Part shown: piece by piece, positions 24,177 to 33,497 of the stretch
Layout: the number at the start of each line of letters is the position of its first letter
How positions within the stretch are numbered: the first letter of the stretch is position 1
Source of the DNA: Bacillota bacterium
Lineage (GTDB): Bacteria; Bacillota; Clostridia; Peptostreptococcales; Acidaminobacteraceae
NCBI GenBank assembly: GCA_025210655.1
Contig: JAOARG010000028.1
Location: 1-64,000 of the forward strand
Length of the DNA stretch: 64,000 nt
Reading direction: 5' to 3'
Position numbers and translations under genes: made by a program
Notes under the pieces: model-generated
Databases searched by the model: none
Told to the model about the DNA's origin: nothing
The model's input: only the letters and a program-made list of their open reading frames with translations

Positions 24177-25490
24177 ATGGGTTTACTGTCTTTTAAAGGT
24201 GGTATACATCCTCCACATGCAAAGAAAAGTTCTGAAAAGAAAGCTGTGGAAGTTGCAGTTAAGCCAGACGTAGTTACAATACCGCTTAGACAGCATATTG
24301 GTGCTCCATGTGAACCGCTAGTTCAAAAAGGTGATCAAGTTAAAGTTGGTCAGAAAATTGGAGAGCCAGGTGGTTTTGTTTCGGCACCAGTCCATGCGAG
24401 TGTTTCAGGTACTGTAAAGGAAGTTAAAGATATGTTTGGTATGGGTCTATGTGTAGTTATTGAGTCTGATGGACTTGATGAAGTACATGAGAGCGTTAAA
24501 CCAAGCAAAGATTTCACTGAGCTTGATTCGAAGGAAATCTTAAACATTATTAAGGAAGCTGGTATTGTTGGTATGGGTGGAGCAGGTTTCCCTACTCATG
24601 TTAAATTATCTCCTCCACCAGAAAAGAAGATTGATACAATCATTCTTAATGGTGCTGAGTGTGAGCCTTATCTTACAGCTGACCACAGACTAATGTTAGA
24701 AGATCCTGAGGAAATAGTTTACGGATTAAGAGCAATGATGAAATCTTTAGATGTAAAAGAAGCATATATTGGTATTGAAGATAACAAGCCAGATGCTATC
24801 GAAACAATGAAAAATGTCTGTTCAAAGTACGAAGGAATTCATGTAGTTGGGTTACATACTAAATACCCACAAGGTGCGGAGAAGCAGTTAATTTATGCTT
24901 GTACTAAAAGAGAAGTTCCAAGTGGTGGCCTACCAATGGATGCAGGAGTTGTTGTAAACAACGTTGCTACATCGGCAGCAGTTTCTACTGCAATCAAGAC
25001 TGGTATGCCTTCTATAGAAAGAATTTGTACTATTACAGGAAAAGGTGTAAAAGAGCCTAAAAACTTAAAAATTAAAGTTGGTACTAGCCTTCAGTCAATC
25101 ATTGACCAGTGTGGTGGATTTGCTGATAGCGTTGGTAAAATAATTCTTGGTGGACCTATGATGGGTATGGCTATTTCAGATACTGAAATGCCTTCAACAA
25201 AAACAACTTCAGGTATTCTTATTTTCAGCGAAGAAGAAGCTAAACTTCCTGAAGCAGGCCCATGTATCAAGTGTGGAAAATGTGTAAGTATTTGTCCTGC
25301 TTTCCTAGAGCCGCTATATATTAGTGCCTACAGTCAGAAGGAAAACTTCGAAATGACTGAGAAGTATCATGCTCTTGATTGTATCGAGTGTGGATCTTGT
25401 TCGTTCATATGTCCGTCTAAGAGACCACTTTTACATTCAATCAGAGTAGCAAAGCAACAGGTTCAAAAAATGAAAAGAAAGGCTAAATAG
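24177..25490 (+). CDS. rnfC: Rnf complex subunit RnfC
   Basis: RnfC is the cytoplasmic subunit that exchanges electrons with NAD. The 437-residue protein shows the N-terminal barrel-like part (KSSEKKAVEVAVKP), the nucleotide-binding GIVGMGGAGFPTHVKL segment, the NQRA/SLBB-type part and two four-cysteine cluster motifs near the end, CIKCGKCVSICP and CIECGSCSFICP. It is first in a six-gene operon with the clostridial order C-D-G-E-A-B. The complex moves electrons from reduced ferredoxin to NAD and pumps Na+ or H+. Confidence 0.97.
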   Translation: MGLLSFKGGIHPPHAKKSSEKKAVEVAVKPDVVTIPLRQHIGAPCEPLVQKGDQVKVGQKIGEPGGFVSAPVHASVSGTVKEVKDMFGMGLCVVIESDGLDEVHESVKPSKDFTELDSKEILNIIKEAGIVGMGGAGFPTHVKLSPPPEKKIDTIILNGAECEPYLTADHRLMLEDPEEIVYGLRAMMKSLDVKEAYIGIEDNKPDAIETMKNVCSKYEGIHVVGLHTKYPQGAEKQLIYACTKREVPSGGLPMDAGVVVNNVATSAAVSTAIKTGMPSIERICTITGKGVKEPKNLKIKVGTSLQSIIDQCGGFADSVGKIILGGPMMGMAISDTEMPSTKTTSGILIFSEEEAKLPEAGPCIKCGKCVSICPAFLEPLYISAYSQKENFEMTEKYHALDCIECGSCSFICPSKRPLLHSIRVAKQQVQKMKRKAK

Positions 25491-25501
25491 GAGGTAGGAA
25501 A

Positions 25502-26437
25502 ATGGATAATAAATTATTGTTGTCATCGTCTCCTCATATTAGGGCGAGTCACACGATTAATTCTGTGATGAGAGACGTTGTTATAGCTTTACTACCAGCA
25601 ACGATAGCGGGTATTTACTTCTTCAAGATGGCTGCGGTTAAGGTTATTTTAGTTGCGGTTCTTGCAGCAGTTGCTACTGAGTACGTTTGTCAAAAGCTAA
25701 AAAAGGCTCCAGTTACAATTAACGATTGGAGTGCTGTTGTTACAGGTTTATTACTGGCACTTAACCTTCCGGCTTCTGCACCATGGTGGTTGCCACTTAT
25801 AGGTTCTATATTTGCCATTGCAATAGTTAAACAATCATTTGGTGGTCTTGGACACAACTTCATGAATCCAGCACTTGCTGCTAGAGCGATGCTTGTTGCT
25901 TCATGGCCTGTTGAAATGACTGCATGGGTTACTCCGGGAGCTGACGCTGTTGCTACAGCTACACCACTTGGAATAATCAAAGAAGGTACAGGAGATGTAT
26001 TACCATCACTTATGGATGTTCTTGTTGGTAATGTTGCAGGTTGTATTGGAGAGACTTCAGTTATCTTACTTGTTTTAGGTGGACTTTATTTACTTTATAA
26101 GGGTGTTATCGATATCAAGATTCCTGCAGTATACATTGGTACAGTTGCAGTACTTACTCTTATCTTCGGAAAAGGTGATTTTACTGGAATGATCTATCAA
26201 GTATGTGCTGGTGGTCTTATGATTGGTGCATTCTTCATGGCTACAGACTATGCGTCAAGCCCATGTACTCCAAAAGGACAAATCGTATTTGCTTTTGGTT
26301 GTGGACTTCTTACTACAATAATCAGATTCTTCGGTGGATACCCAGAGGGTGTTTCTTACTCAATCCTGATTATGAATGTTGCAGCTCCACTTATTGAGAA
26401 ATATACAAGTCCTAGAGTGTTTGGAGGTGCAAAATAA
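25502..26437 (+). CDS. rnfD: Rnf complex subunit RnfD
   Basis: RnfD is a membrane subunit with FMN bound covalently to a threonine. The 311-residue protein has about nine helices. The motif DAVATATPLG near residue 157 includes the likely FMN-linked threonine. Start ATG 25502 with GGAGG 7 nt upstream; the stop overlaps the rnfG start by one base. Confidence 0.96.
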   Translation: MDNKLLLSSSPHIRASHTINSVMRDVVIALLPATIAGIYFFKMAAVKVILVAVLAAVATEYVCQKLKKAPVTINDWSAVVTGLLLALNLPASAPWWLPLIGSIFAIAIVKQSFGGLGHNFMNPALAARAMLVASWPVEMTAWVTPGADAVATATPLGIIKEGTGDVLPSLMDVLVGNVAGCIGETSVILLVLGGLYLLYKGVIDIKIPAVYIGTVAVLTLIFGKGDFTGMIYQVCAGGLMIGAFFMATDYASSPCTPKGQIVFAFGCGLLTTIIRFFGGYPEGVSYSILIMNVAAPLIEKYTSPRVFGGAK

Positions 26438-27012
26438 TGAAAGAAATCGGTAAATTAGGTGCGATTCTATTATTAATATGTGCCATTGCATCTGCTCTTT
26501 TGGCTTTCGTAAACACAAAGACTATCGATAAGATTGTTGAACAAAGAGAACTTGCTAGTGAATTAGCAAGAAAAGAAGTTTTACCAGATGCGGATAAGTT
26601 TGAAAAACTTGACGATGCACTATTAAAAGAATTTAGCGATAAAAATGATAAAGTTAAAGAAATTTATGTAGGATTCAGTGGAGACACTGTAATCGGATAC
26701 GTTGTTAAAACTGCTCCAGGTGGATATGGTGGAGCTGTAGAGGTTATCTCAGGTATTTCTACTGATAACAGCCTTACTGGTGTAAGGGTTGGTAACCATA
26801 ATGAGACTCCTGGTCTAGGAGCTAACGCATTACTTCCAAGTTTCTACGAGCAGTACAATGGTATGAGCGTAGAGGGGGAAGTTGGAGTTGCTAAGGCAAA
26901 TCCTCAAGAAAATCAAATTCAGGCAATTGCTGGTGCTACAATTACATCTCAAGCTGTAACTGATGGTGTAAATATGGCAGCAGAAGTTGTTAAAGAGTTA
27001 AATAAGAAGTAG
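26437..27012 (+). CDS. rnfG: Rnf complex subunit RnfG
   Basis: The 191-residue protein has one N-terminal membrane helix and an external FMN-binding domain. The flavinylation motif is seen in IAGATITSQAVTDGV, where the threonine of GATITS is the usual attachment point; TPGLGANALLP belongs to the same fold. It passes electrons at the outer face of the membrane. Confidence 0.96.
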   Translation: MKEIGKLGAILLLICAIASALLAFVNTKTIDKIVEQRELASELARKEVLPDADKFEKLDDALLKEFSDKNDKVKEIYVGFSGDTVIGYVVKTAPGGYGGAVEVISGISTDNSLTGVRVGNHNETPGLGANALLPSFYEQYNGMSVEGEVGVAKANPQENQIQAIAGATITSQAVTDGVNMAAEVVKELNKK

Positions 27013-27025
27013 GAGGTTAAAGTAG

Positions 27026-27622
27026 ATGAATATTAAAAATTTTACTAATGGTCTGATTAAAGACAATCCAATATTTGTTCAGATGCTAGGTATGTGTCCT
27101 ACTCTTGCCGTTACTACTTCAGCAATAAATGGTATGGGTATGGGACTTGCCACTACAGCAGTATTGGTATCAGCGAACATCGTTATTTCATTGCTTAAGA
27201 GTGTAATTCCAAGCAAGATTAGAATACCGGCGTTTATCGTTATCATTGCAAGTTTCGTTACAATAATAGGTATGGTTATGGAAGGATATCTTCCATCATT
27301 ATTCAAAGCACTAGGATTATTTATTCCACTAATCGTTGTTAACTGTCTTATCCTTGCTAGAGCAGAGGCATTTGCATTTAAGAACGGTGTAATGCCTTCA
27401 CTTCTTGATGGTGTTGGAATGGGACTTGGTTTTACACTTGCACTTACTATTCTAGGAGCTGTTAGAGAAATATTTGGAGCAGGAAGCGTGTTTGGTTTTA
27501 CATTATTCGGAGCGGCATACAAGCCAGCGCTTATAATGATCTTACCTCCAGGAGCATTCCTTGCATTAGGTTTACTTCTAGCTCTTAAGAACGTAGCTGA
27601 GGCAAAAGGAGGTAAAAACTAA
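27026..27622 (+). CDS. rnfE: Rnf complex subunit RnfE
   Basis: A 198-residue protein with six membrane helices, related to RnfA and Nqr[21 protein letters not shown] carries the cysteine of the membrane iron-sulfur site that RnfA and RnfE share, and the second Cys lies in [15 protein letters not shown]. The stop overlaps rnfA by one base. Confidence 0.95.
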   Translation: MNIKNFTNGLIKDNPIFVQMLGMCPTLAVTTSAINGMGMGLATTAVLVSANIVISLLKSVIPSKIRIPAFIVIIASFVTIIGMVMEGYLPSLFKALGLFIPLIVVNCLILARAEAFAFKNGVMPSLLDGVGMGLGFTLALTILGAVREIFGAGSVFGFTLFGAAYKPALIMILPPGAFLALGLLLALKNVAEAKGGKN

Positions 27623-28203
27623 TGGAAAACGCAAGTATTTTTGTCATACTAGTAAGTTCGATACTTGTAAATAACTTTGTACTTTCAAGATTCTTAGGAA
27701 TCTGTCCATTCCTTGGAGTTTCTAAAAAAGTTGAAACTGCATTTGGTATGGGTATGGCTGTTACATTCGTTATGACTCTTGCAGGTATCATCACTTATTT
27801 CGTACAATATAAAATTTTAGTACCACTTGAACTTGAGTACTTACAAACAGTAGCATTTATCCTGGTAATCGCATCACTTGTACAGTTTGTTGAGATTGTT
27901 CTTCAAAAGATCAGTCCAACACTTTACCAAGCACTTGGTGTGTTCTTACCACTTATTACTACTAACTGTGCGGTTCTTGGACTTGCACTATTAAACATTC
28001 AGTTTAAATTTGGCTTAGTACAAACAATCTTCCATTCAATTGGTGCAGCTATAGGTTTCTCCCTTGCAATCGTATTATTTGCAGGTATTAGAGAAAAACT
28101 TGAAATTGCAGACGTTCCAAAGCCATTCCAGGGATTCCCAATAGCATTAATCGCAGCAAGTTTAATGGCAATTGCATTCCTAGGCTTTACAGGTTTAGTA
28201 TAG
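27622..28203 (+). CDS. rnfA: Rnf complex subunit RnfA
   Basis: A 193-residue protein with six membrane helices. [18 protein letters not shown] and [14 protein letters not shown] hold the two Cys regions that, with RnfE, form the cluster site in the middle of the membrane. Its first residues overlap the rnfE stop. Confidence 0.96.
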   Translation: MENASIFVILVSSILVNNFVLSRFLGICPFLGVSKKVETAFGMGMAVTFVMTLAGIITYFVQYKILVPLELEYLQTVAFILVIASLVQFVEIVLQKISPTLYQALGVFLPLITTNCAVLGLALLNIQFKFGLVQTIFHSIGAAIGFSLAIVLFAGIREKLEIADVPKPFQGFPIALIAASLMAIAFLGFTGLV

Positions 28204-28221
28204 AGAAGGGGGATTCTAGAT

Positions 28222-29202
28222 ATGGATATAAATAGTATAATTGTACCAGGATTAACCCTTGGAACAATGGGCCTTCTTTTTGGAGCTGGACTTGCATATG
28301 CTTCACAAAAGTTTGCCGTAGAAGTTGATCCTAGGGCAGTAAAAATAGGAGATGCTCTTCCAGGAGCTAACTGTGGTGGATGTGGATACCCAGGTTGTGG
28401 TGGATTCGCGACTGCTGTAGTTGCTGGAGAAGCACCAGTAAACGGTTGTCCTGTTGGTGGACCTGACTGTGCAGCTGCAATAGCTGAAATCATGGGTCTT
28501 GATGCTGGAGATTCAGTAAAAATGGTTGCTAAGGTTCTTTGTAACGGTGGAAGCAACTGTCAAGATAGTTTTAAATATGATGGATACTCTGATTGTAGAG
28601 CGGCTTCAATGCTTCAGGGTGGAGAAAAATCATGTAAGTATGGATGTCTTGGTCTTGGAACTTGTGTAAATGTTTGTCCATTTGACGCAATGTTTATCAA
28701 TGATCAAGGAATTGCAGAAATAGATAAAGATAAGTGTGTTGCATGTGGAAAATGTATTGATGCATGTCCTAAGGCAGTTATCGGAATGGTACCTTATGAG
28801 CAAGAAGTTATTGTTGATTGTAACAACAAAGAAAGAGGCGGATTCGTTAAGAAGAACTGTTCTGTAGCTTGTATAGCTTGTGGAATGTGTGAAAGAAACT
28901 GTCCTTTCGATGCAATTAAAGTTGTAGACAATGTAGCAGTAATTGATTACGATAAGTGTACAAACTGTATGGTTTGTGTTGAAAAGTGTCCTACTAAAGC
29001 AATCGAAGGAAACCTTGAAAACAGAAAAACTGCAGTAATTGATGAAGAAAAATGTATCGGATGTACTTTATGTAAGAGAGCTTGTCCAGTAGATGCAATC
29101 GAAGGAGAAGTTAAGCAAAACCATAAGGTTGATCCAGAAAAATGTATCGGTTGTGGACAATGTGAAGTTAAGTGTCCTAAAGATGCAATTGAGATGAAGT
29201 AA
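28222..29202 (+). CDS. rnfB: Rnf complex subunit RnfB, multi-cluster ferredoxin
   Basis: RnfB takes electrons from ferredoxin. The 326-residue protein has an N-terminal membrane helix, a Fes domain (CGGCGYPGCGGFA with two later Cys) and six ferredoxin-type Cys motifs, among them CVACGKCIDACP, CIACGMCERNCP, CTNCMVCVEKCP, CIGCTLCKRACP and CIGCGQCEVKCP. This is the long clostridial form; proteobacterial RnfB has fewer motifs. A terminator closes the operon. Confidence 0.96.
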   Translation: MDINSIIVPGLTLGTMGLLFGAGLAYASQKFAVEVDPRAVKIGDALPGANCGGCGYPGCGGFATAVVAGEAPVNGCPVGGPDCAAAIAEIMGLDAGDSVKMVAKVLCNGGSNCQDSFKYDGYSDCRAASMLQGGEKSCKYGCLGLGTCVNVCPFDAMFINDQGIAEIDKDKCVACGKCIDACPKAVIGMVPYEQEVIVDCNNKERGGFVKKNCSVACIACGMCERNCPFDAIKVVDNVAVIDYDKCTNCMVCVEKCPTKAIEGNLENRKTAVIDEEKCIGCTLCKRACPVDAIEGEVKQNHKVDPEKCIGCGQCEVKCPKDAIEMK

Positions 29203-29211
29203 AAAATAATA

Positions 29212-29240
29212 AGCGCCCTTTAAAGGGCGTTTTTTATTTT
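29212..29240 (+). terminator. Terminator of the rnf operon
   Basis: The palindrome CGCCCTTTAAAGGGCG (29214-29229) is followed by TTTTTT. Confidence 0.93.
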
Positions 29241-29264
29241 TTGTTTGGCCTAAGCTAGCCTAAT

Positions 29265-29417
29265 GTTTAAAGAGTCTAGGGTAAATTGTATCTTTGATAC
29301 ATCCATCTAGGATCAAAGCGAGGCCCTAGACTATTAATATAAAACTAAAGTCCCTAAAGTTCTTCCCGCCTACGACCAACGACCTAGGACCCACGAAAAA
29401 AACAATTTGTTTTTTCA
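29265..29417. repeat. Small hairpin cluster after rnf
   Basis: GTCTAGGG (29274-29281) pairs with CCCTAGAC (29324-29331) and encloses TGTATC/GATACA (29287-29301). A second hairpin, GAAAAAA with TTTTTTC, lies at 29395-29416. The outer stem contains the GTCTAG linker of the larger elements, so this may be a decayed copy. No gene is visible between 29203 and 29564. Confidence 0.5.
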
Positions 29418-29438
29418 AAAGTTACAATAATAACACCA

Positions 29439-29467
29439 TTTACTCCTTGATTGTACATATGTATAAT
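29439..29467 (+). promoter_or_regulatory. Promoter of the maf-radC-mre cluster
   Basis: TTTACT (29439-29444), 17 nt, TATAAT (29462-29467). It lies about 100 nt before the DUF4321 gene. Confidence 0.7.
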
Positions 29468-29564
29468 GCTAAACTTTAAGTATATTGGGGTTTTTCCGTC
29501 CAAATTAATATTACCCGGGAAATAAATAGAAAATTAATATAGAATACTTTGGAGTGATTGATTT

Positions 29565-29813
29565 ATGGCAGGAAGAAATAAAAATACCTTATTGTTACTA
29601 ATATTGTTGCTGGTTGGACTGGTTATCGGGGGAGTAATTGGTGAACTTCTTGAGAGTCATATTAAGATTCTTGCATATTCTGAAAGAATCGGTTTTAGCC
29701 CTGTAACGGTTGATTTATCAATAATTAAGTTTACAATTGGATTCTTGATGGATATCAATCTATCCAGTATCATTGGTATAATATTAGCAGTAATTGTTTA
29801 TTCAAAAATATAG
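29565..29813 (+). CDS. DUF4321 small membrane protein
   Basis: The 82-residue protein has two hydrophobic helices (about 8-29 and 57-80) flanking GELLESHIKILAYSERIGFSP. This matches DUF4321, a clostridial family usually encoded just before maf, radC and mreB, as here. A role in cell shape is suggested only by that position. It is probably the first gene of the cell-shape operon. Confidence 0.8.
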   Translation: MAGRNKNTLLLLILLLVGLVIGGVIGELLESHIKILAYSERIGFSPVTVDLSIIKFTIGFLMDINLSSIIGIILAVIVYSKI

Positions 29814-29823
29814 GTGGTGTAAT

Positions 29824-30399
29824 ATGAAGATAGTTTTGGCATCAGGCTCACCAAGACGTATGGATTTATTAAATATGCTGAATGTTGAGTTTGTAAAAGA
29901 TCCTTCAGGTATTCCAGAGGATATTGACTTAAATGATTCACCAGAATCCATAGTAATGTCCCTAGCTTTTCAAAAGGCCATGGATGTTTCTACTAGATAT
30001 GAGGATGGGGAATTAGTTATAGGTGCAGACACAATAGTATATAATGACCAAGTGTATGGTAAACCTCTTGATAGGGATGATGCATATAATATGCTTAAAA
30101 CCCTTAGCGGAAAAGAACATTCTGTGTACACAGGAATAGCTGTAGTGAAGGCTGGATCAAATGAAAAGGTCGTAGATTATGTTAGAACAAAGGTTGTTTT
30201 TAAGGATCTTTCCGATGAGACAATTTATAGTTATATAGATACACAAGAAGCCTACGGGAAAGCAGGGGCATATGCTATTCAAGGCTTTGGATCAATTTTA
30301 GTAGAGGAAATACAGGGGGACTATTTTAATATAGTTGGTCTTCCTATTTCGAGACTAAGTGATATATTAAAGAATTATTTTGGATTTAGAATTTTATAA
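29824..30399 (+). CDS. maf: Maf nucleotide pyrophosphatase
   Basis: The 191-residue protein starts VLASGSPRRMDLLN, the Maf signature, and has GADTIVYNDQVYGKP and the later EAYGKAGAYAIQGFG segment. Maf proteins hydrolyse dTTP, UTP and modified nucleotides to monophosphates and are linked to septum control in Bacillus. The ATG at 29824 has GGTGGT upstream; a TTG at 29794 in the same frame has none. Confidence 0.95.
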   Translation: MKIVLASGSPRRMDLLNMLNVEFVKDPSGIPEDIDLNDSPESIVMSLAFQKAMDVSTRYEDGELVIGADTIVYNDQVYGKPLDRDDAYNMLKTLSGKEHSVYTGIAVVKAGSNEKVVDYVRTKVVFKDLSDETIYSYIDTQEAYGKAGAYAIQGFGSILVEEIQGDYFNIVGLPISRLSDILKNYFGFRIL

Positions 30400-30411
30400 G
30401 GGGGAAATGGC

Positions 30412-31092
30412 ATGTCTTTTACAATTAAGGAGATGCCTTTAAGTGAACGCCCTAGGGAAAAAATGATTAGGGAGGGAGTGGATACCCTTTCTAATTCAGA
30501 ACTTCTTGGTTCAATTTTAGGAACCGGTACAAGGAAAGAAAGTGCAGTAATACTATCCCAAAGAATCTTGAACCAATCTGAGGGACTAGTAAGTTTAAGT
30601 CAGATGAGTATCGAGGAATTGAAAAGAATTAATGGTATAGGTGAGGCTAAAGCATGCCAAATTAAGGCATGTTTTCAATTGTGTCACAGATTAAGCTCAG
30701 AGAAATCCTTCAACAAAAAGTCTGTAAAATCTCCTGGAGATGCAGCTATTTATCTTGAGAGTCAGTTGAGATTTGAGAAGAAGGAGTATTTTGTAATATT
30801 ACTATTAGACACAAAAAATCAAGTCATAGCCAAGGAAGTAATATCAGTAGGCAGTTTGAATTCTTCAATTGTTCATCCAAGGGAAGTATTCAAAGTGGCA
30901 ATAAAAAGGAGCGCAGCAAGTATTATTCTTGCCCACAATCATCCAAGTGGTAACACTAGCCCGTCTCAGGAGGATATTAAAGTCACAAAAAGACTAATAG
31001 AAACCGGAGATATTGTGGGAGTGAAGGTGCTTGATCACATAATTATAGGAGATGGAGGTTATCTTAGTCTTAGGGAAGAAGGCTATATATGA
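30412..31092 (+). CDS. radC: RadC-family JAB-domain protein
   Basis: The 226-residue protein has an N-terminal helix-hairpin-helix part (LKRINGIGEAKACQIKA) and a JAB/MPN domain with the metal motif HNHPSGNTSPSQED. No DNA repair role is proven for the family despite the name. The maf-radC-mreB order is widespread in Firmicutes. Ribosome site AAGGGGG lies 8 nt before the ATG. Confidence 0.94.
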   Translation: MSFTIKEMPLSERPREKMIREGVDTLSNSELLGSILGTGTRKESAVILSQRILNQSEGLVSLSQMSIEELKRINGIGEAKACQIKACFQLCHRLSSEKSFNKKSVKSPGDAAIYLESQLRFEKKEYFVILLLDTKNQVIAKEVISVGSLNSSIVHPREVFKVAIKRSAASIILAHNHPSGNTSPSQEDIKVTKRLIETGDIVGVKVLDHIIIGDGGYLSLREEGYI

Positions 31093-31111
31093 CCTTTGAA
31101 AGGAGAAAATA

Positions 31112-32140
31112 ATGAAGTTTTTTAACATGTATAGAGATTTCGGAATAGATTTAGGTACAGCAAATACTCTGGTAAATCAAAAAGGTAAAGGTATTATCAT
31201 AAGAGAGCCTTCAGTTGTTGCTATTCAAACTGGAACTAATGAAGTAATGGCAGTTGGTGAAGATGCTAAGAAAATGATTGGTAGAACACCTGGAAATATA
31301 GTTGCAATAAGACCACTTAGGGATGGTGTAATTGCTGATTTCCATATAACGGAGAAAATGCTTAAGTATTTTATAAAAAAATCATTCAACAAAAAAAGAA
31401 TGTTTTGGGGTCCAAGAGTTGTTGTTGGTGTTCCTTCTGGAGTAACTGAAGTTGAAAAGAAAGCAGTTATTGATGCTGCAATCGCAGCAGGGGCTAGGGA
31501 TGCACTTTTAATTGAAGAACCAATGGCAGCTGCTATTGGAGCAGGACTTCCAGTTGCTGAAGCTACAGGTAGCATGGTTGTTGATATCGGTGGTGGTACT
31601 ACTGAAATCGCTGTTATTTCATTAGGTGGTATCGTTACAAGTCTATCTATTAGGATAGGTGGAGATGAACTTGATGAAGCAATCATCGGATATGTTAAAA
31701 AAGAGTATTCTTTACTTATTGGAGAAAGAACTGCTGAAAATGTAAAAATGTCTATTGGTTCAGTATACAGATCTGATAAGGTAATTGAGTATGAAATAAC
31801 AGGAAGAAACATGCTTTCAGGTTTACCTAGGACTATGAAGGTTAATTCTACTGAAATATATGAAGCCCTTATGGAGCCGGTAAGTTCAATCATAGAAGGA
31901 ATTAAGAATACACTTGAGAAAACACCACCAGAATTAGCTTCTGACATAATGTTACACGGAATTATGCTTACAGGTGGAGGTGCATTATTAAAAGGTTTAG
32001 ATAAACTTGTAGGTGATGAGACGGGTATGCCTGTAAATATAGCTGAAGAACCATTAGACTGCGTTGCAGCAGGTACAGGAGTTGCAATTGAAAATTATGA
32101 CATGTTAAAATCAGTATTTCTAACTTCAAAAAGAAAATAA
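31112..32140 (+). CDS. mreB: Rod-shape protein MreB (actin homologue)
   Basis: A 342-residue actin-fold ATPase. The phosphate-1 loop [10 protein letters not shown], the phosphate-2 motif [16 protein letters not shown] and the adenosine motif [14 protein letters not shown] are intact. MreB polymers move with the elongasome and guide wall synthesis. It is followed at 15 nt by mreC. Confidence 0.96.
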   Translation: MKFFNMYRDFGIDLGTANTLVNQKGKGIIIREPSVVAIQTGTNEVMAVGEDAKKMIGRTPGNIVAIRPLRDGVIADFHITEKMLKYFIKKSFNKKRMFWGPRVVVGVPSGVTEVEKKAVIDAAIAAGARDALLIEEPMAAAIGAGLPVAEATGSMVVDIGGGTTEIAVISLGGIVTSLSIRIGGDELDEAIIGYVKKEYSLLIGERTAENVKMSIGSVYRSDKVIEYEITGRNMLSGLPRTMKVNSTEIYEALMEPVSSIIEGIKNTLEKTPPELASDIMLHGIMLTGGGALLKGLDKLVGDETGMPVNIAEEPLDCVAAGTGVAIENYDMLKSVFLTSKRK

Positions 32141-32155
32141 TAGATTGGTGATAAT

Positions 32156-32977
32156 ATGAATTCGATGTCAGGGTTAAAAAAATGGGCAGTGATCGTAGTA
32201 ACAATACTACTAATTGCAATAATGGGATACTCCATGGGAGGACGTACTAGGATAACGATATTTGAAAATGTTATTGGAAATGTTGTTACTCCTATTCAAA
32301 AGGTGTTAAAGATGACTGGAGATTCTATTTCTTCGAAGCTTAAGCCTATCAAAAATATTTGGGTTTACGAAGAAAAACTTCAGGAACTTGTTGAAGAAAA
32401 TTCCAAGTTAAAAAAGCAAGTAATTGAAAATACCCTAGATAAAAATGAATACAGAGAACTTAAAAAATTAGAAGAGCTGTTAGATTACGATAAAAATATA
32501 TCACCAGAAAAAGTAATGGCTAGTAATATAATTTCTAAGGACCCAGGAAACTGGTTTAGTATGTTTATTATTGACAAGGGAACTGATGATGGTGTCAGTA
32601 AAAACTCTACCGTTGTAACAGGAGAAGGACTTGTTGGTCTTGTTTATGAGGTAGGAAGTAACTGGGCTAAGGTTATTTCTATAGTTGATAATAAAAGTTC
32701 TGTAGGTATTGAAATAATATCTGGAGATAAGCTTTATGACGGAGTTATTAGTGGGACTATTGATGGAAAGCTTGTAGGTTATCTTTTTGATCCTGATGCA
32801 GAAGTTGCAGTTGGAGATCAGATAATTTCTTCAGGTATTGGAATATTTGCCAAGGGTATTGTAATTGGTTCAGTTGAAGAGGTTATAGTCGATAATGATT
32901 CCTTACTAAAAAACATTTCAGTAAAGCCTAATGTGGATTTTAAAAACTTAAATATAGTAATGGTAATTACAAAGTAG
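32156..32977 (+). CDS. mreC: Rod-shape protein MreC
   Basis: The 273-residue protein has a membrane helix (about 9-28), a coiled coil (about 70-105) and the external double beta-barrel domain (from about 115; GLVGLVYEVGSNWAKV, with ISSGIGIFAKGIVIG near the end). It links MreB and PBP2 in the elongasome. Spacing and order mreB-mreC-mreD are standard. Confidence 0.94.
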   Translation: MNSMSGLKKWAVIVVTILLIAIMGYSMGGRTRITIFENVIGNVVTPIQKVLKMTGDSISSKLKPIKNIWVYEEKLQELVEENSKLKKQVIENTLDKNEYRELKKLEELLDYDKNISPEKVMASNIISKDPGNWFSMFIIDKGTDDGVSKNSTVVTGEGLVGLVYEVGSNWAKVISIVDNKSSVGIEIISGDKLYDGVISGTIDGKLVGYLFDPDAEVAVGDQIISSGIGIFAKGIVIGSVEEVIVDNDSLLKNISVKPNVDFKNLNIVMVITK

Positions 32978-32993
32978 TTTAGGAGGTATAAAT

Positions 32994-33482
32994 ATGAAAC
33001 TAAGATATGTAACACTTATTTCAATACTTCTCTTTCTACTTCAGACTACACTATTACAGTATTTCAGAATCGGAGGTGTGATTCCTAACACCTCTTTGAT
33101 TTTTATTATACTTATGACGGTTTTATATGGAAAGTCGGAAGGATTGTTAAGTGCAGTATTATTAGGGGGATTTCAGGATATATTCTTAAGTAAAGCATTA
33201 TGTATGAATTTACTTATTTATCTTGCGATTTCAGCTTGCCTTATTCTTATTGATGATAAGATATTTAAAAATAACTATACTGCACCAATAATTATATTTG
33301 TAAGTACTACTATAATATACAATCTTCTATATGGAATGTTTTTGTTTTTTATGAATGATCAAATAAACTATAGTAGAAGTTTTATAGAAATAATTCCAAT
33401 AGAGGTTATTTACAATACCTTGATTGGTGTGTTTATTTACAAGAAATTGTTTAAGAGAGTATTCGGATATGAACTTAGATAG
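32994..33482 (+). CDS. mreD: Rod-shape protein MreD
   Basis: A 162-residue protein with five hydrophobic helices and the MreD-like segment GKSEGLLSAVLLGGFQDIF. Sequence is weakly conserved in this family; position after mreC makes the call firm. Confidence 0.9.
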   Translation: MKLRYVTLISILLFLLQTTLLQYFRIGGVIPNTSLIFIILMTVLYGKSEGLLSAVLLGGFQDIFLSKALCMNLLIYLAISACLILIDDKIFKNNYTAPIIIFVSTTIIYNLLYGMFLFFMNDQINYSRSFIEIIPIEVIYNTLIGVFIYKKLFKRVFGYELR

Positions 33483-33497
33483 AAAGATGGGAAGAAT

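Noticed and set aside
27999-28556. - strand open frame of 185 residues over rnfA and rnfB
   Set aside because: Shadow of the Rnf genes; low-complexity Pro and Ala composition.
31225-31947. - strand open frame of 240 residues inside mreB
   Set aside because: Shadow of mreB; rich in Ser, Ile and Pro with no family features.
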